Source: Bimastos eiseni
Taxonomy: Eukaryota; Annelida; Clitellata; Crassiclitellata; Lumbricidae
Reading direction: 5' to 3'
Length of the DNA: 64,000 bases
Assembly: GCA_959347315.1 (NCBI GenBank)
Contig: OY365814.1
Span: 27,136,677-27,200,676 of the forward strand
The notes below the pieces were generated by a model that made no database searches, was not told where the DNA came from, and was given only the letters and a program-made list of their open reading frames with translations. Positions 46,243-54,865 of the stretch are shown here, piece by piece. Positions within the stretch are counted from its first letter, which is position 1; the number at the start of each line of letters is the position of its first letter. A program made the position numbers and the translations under genes.

Positions 46243-46401
46243 CATGGGCTGCGATCCCTGGGGGGGGGAAAGTCGAGGGGACAATAAAATGATGAGAAGT
46301 CCACTCACCTTATACAGAGAGGGGGCACGCTACAATCTGTCCCCACACTAATTGCCCCTCTCACCCCCTCCCCCACCTGTCAAATAAGATCGCCGCCTCT
46401 G
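46243..46401. mobile_element. hAT-like MITE, family B copy 1 (159 bp)
   Basis: The right end GATCGCCGCCTCTG is the complement of CAGAGGCGGCGATC. The left end CATGGGCTGCGATC is diverged. It is flanked by TGTAAAGC (46235-46242) and TGTAGAGC (46402-46409), seven of eight identical. The interior has G-run and CCCC-TCTCA-type motifs shared with 47216-47360 and 60143-60292. Confidence 0.85.
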
Positions 46402-47215
46402 TGTAGAGCGATTTATTGACATTTGCTGTATAATTATAACATGAAAACATATGATAAAATATATTCCAAGAAGAATTTTTAATGTAGTTAAGTGTTACAC
46501 ATTGCGTAAAAGGTCTGTTCAAAGCCATTATAGACCTAATTATTATAGAAAATCACCTAATCCAGGATATCAGTTGAAAAGATTAACATAAAAAATTAAC
46601 CAATTTATGCATAAATAGAACATTTTATATGCGCAATAACGACAATATTCAAAATTCGTAAAGGTTTCAAAATAAGAAATTAAATAAGAAAGGGTAGAAT
46701 GTTGAAGTATGAGTCTCACAGTCACTTTGAAATTATAATAACATTGCATGACAAAACTACCATCATCTGTCGCTTGCATAGTCCTAGGCAAATACTTAGT
46801 CCTGGATTTGGGGATTTTGGATTTTGAGTTTGAAAAAATTGGGTTCAGGACAAGTCGATGAAAAATTCAACTCGTCACACCTGGATGCAGGAAAAAAGAG
46901 ATAAATAGTGAAAATGTATGATAAAAAGTTATGAAATATTGGCGAGATATAAACACTCAGTAGGTCCATACCCGACCTGATTGGAAGGGACCGCCCCTCC
47001 TGTCAATGCTAGATTTTCTCCTTTGGTCGTTTGGTTCGTCTTTTTGATAGAAATAGTAAGTAAGTATATTTTGTTATTGACCACTTGCTAATCTCACTTT
47101 GGTATATATAAAGAAATATCTACTAAGCTCAGTAACTGTTTATATGTGACACCCTATAGCCTACCAATAAATGTTTGTGCATCCAGCTGTCGGCTGGGAA
47201 CTATAATATTATGTG

Positions 47216-47360
47216 CTTAGACGGCGATCCCGGGGGGGTCGTGACAGACAAGTCCCCATCGCCTTTTACATAGAGGGGACACGTTATACGTTTGTCCCCC
47301 ACATTTCTTGCCCCTCTCATTATGTGTCTCCTCACCTCTCAAAGGAGATTGCCGCCTCTG
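47216..47360. mobile_element. hAT-like MITE, family B copy 2 (145 bp)
   Basis: Ends CTTAGACGGCGATC and GATTGCCGCCTCTG. Flanks ATTATGTG and TATATGTG share six of eight bases. The interior has GACAAGTCCCC, ACGTTATACGTTTGTCCCCC and CATTTCTTGCCCC, also seen in copy 3. Confidence 0.8.
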
Positions 47361-47639
47361 TATATGTGGTCGTGGGACGGAGTAGTAGGTGCACGGATCT
47401 GGTTAGAGGTACTTCTTCGGTCAGGTAATGAAGGTGTAGATCATTGCTAGGTCATCTTCGTCCGCCATCTGACCAAATCAGGGAACTTGAGCTTCGTCAT
47501 CATAATGCACGAGTGAGCTTTCGTCACACGACACATGGCTAAAAGTCCACGTGGCATAAATCCCATTGAAAGAGCTGCCTGCCATACAGCGTAACTTTGT
47601 TTCAGACAGAGTACAAAGGCAACTGCTCATGCACGCACA

Positions 47640-47860
47640 AAAGAAATGATGATGATTTCTCTACCCGAAGGCAGGTCTGTTGGTTTTACGTTCCCTGGGG
47701 ATGAGGTGAGTGACGTGGTTTCCCGTTGCTTTCCTTTCAAACAATTATGGGTGAGCAACATGTCCAATTAAGCTCTCTTAGCAGTGACTTGAGGTGGGTT
47801 CGAACTTGCGACCATTCGGTTGCAAGACACAGAACATACCGCTACACCACCACGTCCCAT
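47640..47860 (-). mobile_element. tRNA-derived SINE, family 3
   Basis: On the minus strand GTGGTGGTGTAGCGGTATG (A-box-like) and GCAAGTTCGAACCCACC (B box) form a tRNA-like head. A body follows down to about 47640 (complement of TACCCGAAGGCAGGTCTGTT). Only one copy is in the window. Confidence 0.45.
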
Positions 47861-47867
47861 ACAATAC

Positions 47868-48019
47868 CAGGGGCGTCCAGATAGAGGGGGTCCGGAGGCA
47901 AATGCCTCCAATTTCACATAGGGGGGAATATTTTTTTAGTCTTAGGGGGAATATCTTGCCTTCATGGCACTTAGGGTCGGGGTTTTCCCTCCATCACTCT
48001 GGGCGGATTGACGCTCCTG
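47868..48019. mobile_element. hAT-like MITE, family D copy 1 (152 bp)
   Basis: Ends CAGGGGCGTCCAGAT and GATTGACGCTCCTG. Flanks TACAATAC (47860-47867) and TGCAATAC (48020-48027) agree at seven of eight. The interior GGAGGCAAATGCCTCC is palindromic. It ends about 100 bp from the stop codon of the potassium channel gene. Confidence 0.82.
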
Positions 48020-48120
48020 TGCAATACAATAGACAATACAATTAAGTAAATACAACTGCAGACTTTTCGTGGTGACCCCATCTAAGACCGCCCTAATAAA
48101 TACGATTCAGTCTTGTCAGT

Positions 48121-49464
48121 TCACTGGTGGGACATAGACTTCCGTATTATAACCGGATATCTTGCCTTTGAACCAACGTCGACACTAAGTTGTCGTTCGA
48201 ACCTTCTAGTGCAAGTCGATGCACCTGGGTACGACGCTTTTCGAGGAAAGCTCTCTCCACTGGAACTAGTCGTCTTCGACCTCCGTCTTCGCGACATCAG
48301 GCGCCTCAGCGCCGTCTGCTGGTTTGGCCTACAGCCGCCGTTAGCGGTGAAGCTGAACGGGTAGTCGTCTCTGAACGAGTCGCTCCGCTCGGCTGACATT
48401 TCGTCGTACTCTTTGGCGCTGCACTTTGGCATCGATGCGATTGGTAGGACGCCGTGGAACTGCTTGAAGTCGATTTCGTAACACCCGTTGCGTTTCTCGT
48501 AGGTGAACAGAGGTGCCAGTCGGTGACCCCAGAGCACCTCTGAGGGCAGATAGGACGTGCGGATCTGAATGCAATAGCCAGTGCTCTCGACGACTCCCTC
48601 CAGAATAACGATGATCTCGAAATCCGCGTGGTGCAGCTTCTCGGCGCTCAGGGCGTACAGCGGACTCCCTGGAACGATGCGATGAACGAAGGTCGTCGGC
48701 CAGACGAGGAAGACGAAACTGTCTCCGCAGGTGCTGTTTTCCGTTTCCAGTTGGAAGCTGTTCTGGGAGAGCGGGATCGTTTCCCCCTCTTCCGTCCGTC
48801 GATCTAGTATGATCAGCGCTCTGATCGAAGTGTCAACAAGGTGCCTGCTTCGCATGTCGCCGACGCGAAAGAGAAGACAGTACTCGCCGTCGCGTAGGCA
48901 GATGACGGCCTGGCGGCTGAACATCATCGTGTTCGCTCGGTGCTTCGGTCGGGACAGCTTCGCGAAGATCAATCCGGTCATGAGCGACTGGATGAAGATG
49001 CCACAGCATGCCTGCACCATAAGGAGGAGGACCCCATGCGGGCAGTGTGGCTCGATGACACGCGATCCGTACCCGGTCGTGTGCTGGGTCTCCACGGAGA
49101 ACAGGAACGCGGTGAGAAAGTCGTGGACCCCGGTAACGCACGGTTGCCAGATGACACTGTCGTTCCGGTAGAGGTGATCCCCATGGGCCACGGCTATCGA
49201 ATACCAACACACGGCGAACACACACCAGCTGCCCATGAAGGCCACCCCAAACATGATGACGTTGTATCGCCACTTCATGTCGATGAGCGTTGTGAATATA
49301 TCCACAAGGTAGCGCTGCTTACGCTGTCGAACATTCCGCGCTGATACGTTACAGGCCCCGTTCTTGAAGACGAGCCGTCTCCGCTTGAAGTATACGCTAC
49401 GATCATGCTGCTTAGCAGCCGAGCTGTCATTGGCAACTGCAGCCTCATCTTTATCTTGAGCATC
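48121..49464 (-). CDS. KCNJ-like: Kir channel exon 2 (447 codons plus stop)
   Basis: The acceptor GCACTACTCTTAG precedes GATGCTCAAGAT. The exon carries the whole channel core and the stop. There is no ATG before residue LIDM, well into the conserved N-terminal segment, which shows that the start lies in another exon. The intron side of the acceptor is separated from a 300-bp (ATTC)n array by about 40 bases. Confidence 0.95.
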   Translation of the reverse strand, partial: DAQDKDEAAVANDSSAAKQHDRSVYFKRRRLVFKNGACNVSARNVRQRKQRYLVDIFTTLIDMKWRYNVIMFGVAFMGSWCVFAVCWYSIAVAHGDHLYRNDSVIWQPCVTGVHDFLTAFLFSVETQHTTGYGSRVIEPHCPHGVLLLMVQACCGIFIQSLMTGLIFAKLSRPKHRANTMMFSRQAVICLRDGEYCLLFRVGDMRSRHLVDTSIRALIILDRRTEEGETIPLSQNSFQLETENSTCGDSFVFLVWPTTFVHRIVPGSPLYALSAEKLHHADFEIIVILEGVVESTGYCIQIRTSYLPSEVLWGHRLAPLFTYEKRNGCYEIDFKQFHGVLPIASMPKCSAKEYDEMSAERSDSFRDDYPFSFTANGGCRPNQQTALRRLMSRRRRSKTTSSSGESFPRKASYPGASTCTRRFERQLSVDVGSKARYPVIIRKSMSHQ

Positions 49465-51783
49465 CTAAGAGTAGTGCAAAAGCACGGCATAGTCCGTTTA
49501 CATGTATTCATTCATTCATTCATTCATTCATTCATTCATTCATTCATTCATTCATTCATTCATTCATTCATTCATTCATTCATTCATTCATTCATTCATT
49601 CATTCATTCATTCATTCATTCATTCATTCATTCATTCATTCATTTATTCATTTATTCATTTATTCATTTATTCATTTATTCATTTATTCATTTATTCATT
49701 TATTCATTTATTCATTTATTCATTTATTCATTTATTCATTTATTCATTTATTCATTTATTCATTTATTCATTTATTCATTTATTCATTTATTCATTTATT
49801 CATTTATTTTGTCTTGAAGTGGCACCATATCAATTTACGATTAAAATTACAATTAGTAAAATGATCGAATGCACATGGAATTGTGGTCGATTTTATATAG
49901 AGACCGCACATGGCCTCAACCCTGTTCATTATTCAATTAATTGATCGGGTGATAATTGTCTTTCGCCACCCTATAAACCAATTTGATTGGACACCGCACC
50001 ATGAAGGGTTCCCGCACACAGACAGTGAGATTTGAATCTCTGACATGAGCCACCTTCGGCTTCTTGTGTAATTTAACTTTCCTTAGTTTTCGGAGAAAAC
50101 TGTGAACTTAGATACAAGCAGATCTAGCAAGCAAATATTAACATCCAAACACACATACAATTTAATCTATGTGAATGGGTGACCCATATTATCCAATTAA
50201 GGGCACATCTGGTCGTTAATGGATCTGCCTTTTGTATCCGGCTTTACCGTACAATGAAATTGACATGCAAGATTTAGGAACAATGAATGCGCTGTTGTTG
50301 ATAATGATAATGACGACGACGACGATGATGATGATACGGATGATGATAAAATGCTCATCATGCGCATGTTTACATACACAAACTATTGAATCTTTTCTTC
50401 AGAACTTCCTATTTCTGATGTCCTCGAATGACTCTCAGTCAACAGGGGCGTCGATCTCTGAGTGATGGAGGCAAACCCCCCAGTTCCCAGTGCCAAGAAG
50501 GCAAGATATTCCCTTCCTAATACGCATTAATGCCTCCCCCTACCTAAAATCGGAGGCATTTTCCTCCGCCCGCCCCTTATCTGGACGCCTCTGGTACACA
50601 ACTCAGTGACTCTCAGTCAATGACTCAATTATACACAACTCAGTGACTCTCAGTCAATGACTCAATTATACACAACTCTGTGACTCTCAGTCAATGACTC
50701 AATTATACACAACTCAGTGACTCTCAGTCAATGACTCAATTATACACAACTCAGTGACTCTCAGTCAATGACTCAATTATACACAACTCAGTGACTCTCA
50801 GTCAATGACTCAATTATACACAACTCAGTGACTCTCAGTCAATGACTCAATTATACACAACTCAGTGACTCTCAGTCAATGACTCAATTATACACAACTC
50901 AGTGACTCTCAGTCAATGACTCAATTATACACAACTCAGTGACTCTCAGTCAATGACTCAATTATACACAACTCAGCCGATCTCGGTTGGCACCCGTCAT
51001 TAGTTGAATGCTCAAACTCGCCAATGACTTACTCTCTGAGCGGTTCCCATTGTTCACCTTCTCGACTGTAAGTGTTCGTGACTTGAGTGTTGCAATGACG
51101 TACTCCTTCGTTTGCTAAAAACACCTATAGCCACTCTCGGTCTAGTTTCCATCACTTAAAACGTATTTGAGCTGTGAGGCGATCTGTTCCCTACTCCACC
51201 TTCTCCTTTGTTTTCCATTCTTCATTTGCTCATGCATACATACATGCATAGCCTACTGTAACTCGTTACTTATTGATATTCACTCTCAGCTGAGGTACTT
51301 CTGTTTCTGCTCACATCTCTTAATTAAGACATTTACCCCCCCCCCTTTGGGGCTAATCGCAAATGCATATACATACATAAATACATGCATGCGTATAAAT
51401 GTATACGCCAATGTGAAATGTAGACTTGCATCACATGCGATGGGACCAAGTGATAAAGGACATCTTTAGTTATACAATTGAGTCTTAAGTCGCGGAATCG
51501 TATACGAGACACAATCTTACGAATGAGACGGAAGAAATTACTGAAATTATTCTGAAAGAAAATCAACTCAGAGACTGAGAATTGTTCTCACCAACGATTC
51601 ATCAGCGACTGGAGATAGTGTTTCGGACAGATGTGTCCCCACCTTCTGCCTCCTACCACCGCATCTCTTAAGGGTGGCCACACTTAACAGTTTATTCTCG
51701 AACGATGGGGTGATCGAAGGTGAACCGACATCCTCGTCTTCTTCGACCTGAGAATTGAGAGGCACTGACTGATAGCTCAGCAT
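48121..51783 (-). CDS. KCNJ-like: Inward-rectifier potassium channel (Kir/KCNJ family), two coding exons
   Basis: Coding exons 51783-51592 and 49464-48121 join in phase 0 to give 511 residues and a stop. The product is expected to be a plasma-membrane K+ channel subunit with two membrane helices, acting as a tetramer gated by PIP2. In order: a variable acidic N-terminus (1-90), the Kir signature RRLVFKNGACNV and RYLVDIFTTLIDMKWR (about 92-130), helix M1 (about 131-157), an N-D-S glycosylation sequon (165), the conserved extracellular Cys pair (173, 205), pore helix, filter TTGYG (193-197), helix M2 (about 207-233), the PIP2-site RPKHR, then the cytoplasmic domain with FRVGDMR, HLVD, DFEIIVILEG and WGHR. 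Odd points: Thr replaces Ile in the filter, His (192) precedes it, and Gln (223) stands where Kir2.1 has Asp172, so strong polyamine rectification is unlikely. The C-terminus is Ser/Arg-rich without an obvious PDZ motif. Which vertebrate subfamily it is closest to cannot be told by eye. Confidence 0.93.
49506..49809. repeat. (ATTC)n array changing to (ATTCATTT)n, about 300 bp
   Basis: The first 140 bases are pure ATTC units. The remaining 165 bases alternate ATTC and ATTT, forming an 8-bp unit. It lies inside the Kir intron, beginning about 40 bases from the acceptor of exon 2. The long FIHS-repeat open frames are artefacts of the array. Confidence 0.98.
50443..50593. mobile_element. hAT-like MITE, family D copy 2 (151 bp)
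   Basis: Ends CAGGGGCGTC and GGACGCCTCTG. The interior has AATGCCTCC, GGCAAGATATTCCC and CCTCCGCCCGCCCC, shared in inverted or direct form with 47868-48019. No intact target duplication is visible. The left flank ACTCTCAGTCAA is part of the 37-bp minisatellite unit that starts at the right end, so it seems to have inserted at the edge of that array. It lies in the Kir intron. Confidence 0.75.
50595..50976. repeat. 37-bp minisatellite, ten units, TGACTCA in each
   Basis: Ten almost identical 37-bp units (50595-50964) plus a partial one. Each unit reads TACACAACTCAGTGACTCTC followed by AGTCAATGACTCAATTA. One unit has CTCTG for CTCAG. Each holds a perfect TGACTCA, the AP-1 (Fos/Jun) consensus. 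It lies in the intron between the two coding exons of the Kir gene. Confidence 0.97.
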
Positions 51784-51797
51784 TCTCTAATAAAATC
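51592..51797 (-). CDS. KCNJ-like: Kir channel exon 1 with start codon (64 codons)
   Basis: ATG at 51783 opens MLSYQSVPLNSQVEEDEDVG and runs to TCGTTG then GTGAGA at 51592, phase 0, matching exon 2. An acceptor (TTTTCTTTCAG at 51798) just upstream leaves 14 bases of leader, so a further non-coding exon must lie to the right. Assignment rests on phase, strand and distance (2.1-kb intron) rather than on conservation, since Kir N-termini vary. Confidence 0.72.
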
Positions 51798-52400
51798 CTG
51801 AAAGAAAACATAAATGTACATGATTTCTCTGAGATGCTCTTTCAATACTGGCGTAGAACAAAGACAGGCTTAACTCCGTCACTGTTTGCACTCTGACAGT
51901 GCCAGTCCCAAGCCTGGACAAAAGAGGCGGGCGACACTAATCCAATGATCTTTGCCATCACACAGTGTCCTTAACTGCAACCATACCACCAAAGACTTGG
52001 ATACTAAACAGAGCAGAGAGTATACTTTGACGAGGAGTAGTCGTAATTGTAGTCTCACCTCTCCCCCAAAATGTGTAAAAACGAATCTCCATGTTACCCC
52101 GCCGCTGCTTGTACCTTGATAGTGCCAGTCCCATGCCTGAATAAAGAAGGGGCGACGCCAATCATTATTATGCTCCAGCGTCGTTAAAAACAAGCAGCGA
52201 ATAGGCCTACATATCGCCAAGTTAATTGCACTTATGAATGTTTATCGCCATAGCAAACGATGGCAGCAGTTGTACAGACAATTTTTCATAGCGTCGACGT
52301 CAACGAATTTGTCAGCAGAAGAATATCGTTGAACTGTAGTTAAACTCTTTGATCAATCGTGTCGTCAAGTTCTATAGGCAAACAGTGAAGCGAGGCAGGT
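51798..52400. other. Region upstream of Kir coding exon 1; diverged duplicated segment
   Basis: A non-coding first exon and promoter of the Kir gene should lie at or beyond this stretch, but no clear donor or TATA was identified. Two related segments, AGTGCCAGTCCCAAGCCTGG near 51898 and AGTGCCAGTCCCATGCCTGA near 52121, show an old direct duplication of about 65 bp. Confidence 0.35.
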
Positions 52401-52407
52401 TTCGTCA

Positions 52408-52590
52408 TTCATTCATTTATTCATTCATTCATTCGTTCGTTCGTTAATTAGTTAATTAATTAATTCATTCATTCATTCGTTCGTTCGTTCATTCATTCAT
52501 TGGTCATTACTCATTACGAAAATTAATGTATAGCGCCTCTTCAAAGGCGGCTTTAAAGCAGGCTTTAACGAGAGTGCACTGGGAAACCAA
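52408..52590 (-). mobile_element. LINE 3' end with (ATTC/GTTC)n tail, minus orientation
   Basis: The tetranucleotide array (52408-52502) is followed by TATAGCGCCTCTTCAAAGGC, matching the LINE 3' motif in the same orientation as at 22179 and 38771. Confidence 0.6.
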
Positions 52591-54155
52591 TGTAGTTCTT
52601 CGTTAAAGTGTTCACATATATTTGCTTACGACTGTATAGACATATGCCTCTGCTAAATCAATATCAACCGAGCAAGACTGCACCCTCACATCGCATGAGC
52701 ATTTCTTTTGGTGAACCACACATGGTAGGCCTACAGAAGGGGTGATTTCGAAGAAGCCATGCGTGCAGCAAAGAAAGCCCCTTCTATGGCAAACAACCCA
52801 TAATGTTTTATTACACACCCCGATGGCCAATAATCAAAAAAAAAAACCTATCTATTTTCCCATTCACTGCAACCAAGCAGTCTAGGTGTATAATTTATGC
52901 GGTCACACGTAGCCAATAACTGCAATAAACAGCAGTATGTTATGCCGATTAGACTACTGATCGAATTTCGACAATACGGTTATAAACGTCTCATACGAAA
53001 AGTAGTACTGCTCGGTTTGTATGATCATCAGTGCTTTATTTTCCGGAACCTTTTTTCTTCAATTACTAATAAATAACAATAGTAGTTGTGCAAAAACTCT
53101 GGAACAAAAACTTTACAATTTAAATTCTTATTATCTAAAATTTATAAGATTGTGATTATTCTGTCCAATAGGTCTACAATTTATTTTATTTGGTGGCTAA
53201 TTTCATCGTCATTTCTTTCGACAATACAAATGCGTTACGGCACTTTTTTTCTGGAATAAAACACTGATGACTACTATCAATTCAAACATTTAAAATGAAA
53301 AGTAAATCTGCTTATAATACGTGTCATTGGTTAATGTCTTAGTTTAAACTGTGTTTGTTGTGAGAAAAGTGGACAATAATTATTGCACCGTCGCCGAGAT
53401 AATATTATATCAGAACTTCTCTGCTTTGTGCCCAATCTCAGTGTCATTAGAAGCTGGATTAATGCCAAAATTACATAGGCACAATGTTGTTCATGTAAGA
53501 GTCTACGCATCAAAAAGGCGGATAATTCGTTGTAAAAGTGGTCAACCAATTATGGACCACACAACCACCATATTGGGCGCCAATGGGTCTCATCACGCTA
53601 AATCCGGCCCTGATCTTAGCTGTCGCAATAGAAAACAGATTAGGGTGGTTCAATTATAGAGAAGAACTACGCTGTCACCTTCCTTCCTCACTAAGGGCTT
53701 CACTAATCACTGGCTTCTCACTATCGGCCTCTCACTCATTACAGGGGTTTCTTTTTTCCAAGGGCTTCTTACTTGCTGGAAAGTCATACTGCAAGAGGGG
53801 CTATATAATTCTAGCGAATAGTAAGGATACGATATACTATTATAAGAGCGTTGTTCTGGGAGACTGGGACGCAGAGAGAATCAAGCCCCCCTGCGAGGCA
53901 GTTGTATCGTCAACCCGAGGCACTTACCTCGAGATAAGCTTTTACTTCCATGTACAGACGGGCCTTGTTTATGCGATAAGAAGCCTACAGCAGAATCTTA
54001 GAGTTGCTGGTCACGCGTAACAGCCGACTGTGCACACGGCCTATACTCTGCACCAATGGAACTCGTACGATCTCAGTGGCGTCTCTCGTCCAACACAGTT
54101 ACATTCAGGCATCGTGTTGGTGTTTGGAAAAATAATCCAATGTCAGGATCCATGA
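52591..54155. other. No gene recognised
   Basis: The plus-strand frames at 53351-53659 and 53538-54020 are up to 160 codons long but overlap each other, have no domain and carry no exon signals I trust. The sequence is otherwise AT-rich. Confidence 0.35.
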
Positions 54156-54161
54156 TGATAC

Positions 54162-54247
54162 CTAGGCACCCGTGGATTATGAGAAACATTTTCGTAAATT
54201 ATGCAGAATCTGAGAAATCGCATAGTCGCATAAACCACGGATCCTAG
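54162..54247. mobile_element. Short TIR repeat (CCGTGG..TTATG family)
   Basis: The ends CTAGGCACCCGTGGATTATG and the complement of CTAGGATCCGTGGTTTATG are inverted. A second right-end copy, CGAAATCGCATAAACCACGG followed by GGCCCTAA, lies at 54428-54455. No target duplication was found. Confidence 0.45.
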
Positions 54248-54810
54248 CCATCAACAATTACGTCGTCTGGTCGGTAAACTATAGCCCTATATAGGCTGAT
54301 AATAGCATGGGAAAGCCAGCTATAGTTGATACTGACCGAAATTGTCTAACTACATGCATATGCAAAAATTTGCGAAAATTTTCCATTAACAAATTTATGC
54401 GAAAACCACCAATTCATGCGGAAATATGCGAAATCGCATAAACCACGGGGCCCTAACATTGATACCATCTTGGGATGCTTTCAAAGTGAGTGACCGATAC
54501 ATTCCAGTGGGTTACTCTGCGTTATAATCCGACAGCCGTCATCAACCATGTCAGAACTATAGTTAATACTATACGGTGGTCATTATCACCTTCACCACAT
54601 CCAACATCACCAACAACACCGCTACCACCCCAACACCAACGAAACTACCACCCTAAAATCCATGTGAATCCTTCGAAGTAACAACCACAGCACCAGAATT
54701 CGACTTTCCTACTTTACTCAATGTTTATCTATGCAACTGAGCTAAGCTGAGATGACAGCTGGAGGACTTTTCATTAGATAAGAAAATCAGGCAGGGCCAA
54801 GTCGACTTAA

Positions 54811-54826
54811 TATATATATATATATA

Positions 54827-54864
<38 letters not shown>
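54811..54864. repeat. (AT)n array
   Basis: TATATA repeats interrupted once by GA. Confidence 0.9.

Positions 54865-54865
<1 letters not shown>

Noticed and set aside
49405..49944. 179-codon FIHS-repeat open frame
   Set aside because: Pure product of the (ATTC)n array in the Kir intron.
50595..50976. Regular direct repeats that might suggest a CRISPR array
   Set aside because: There are no spacers: units follow each other head to tail without unique sequence, and the context is animal intron. It is a minisatellite.
53351..54020. Two overlapping frames of 102 and 160 codons
   Set aside because: They overlap out of frame with each other, have no domain, and the sequence contains ordinary AT-rich intergenic features.
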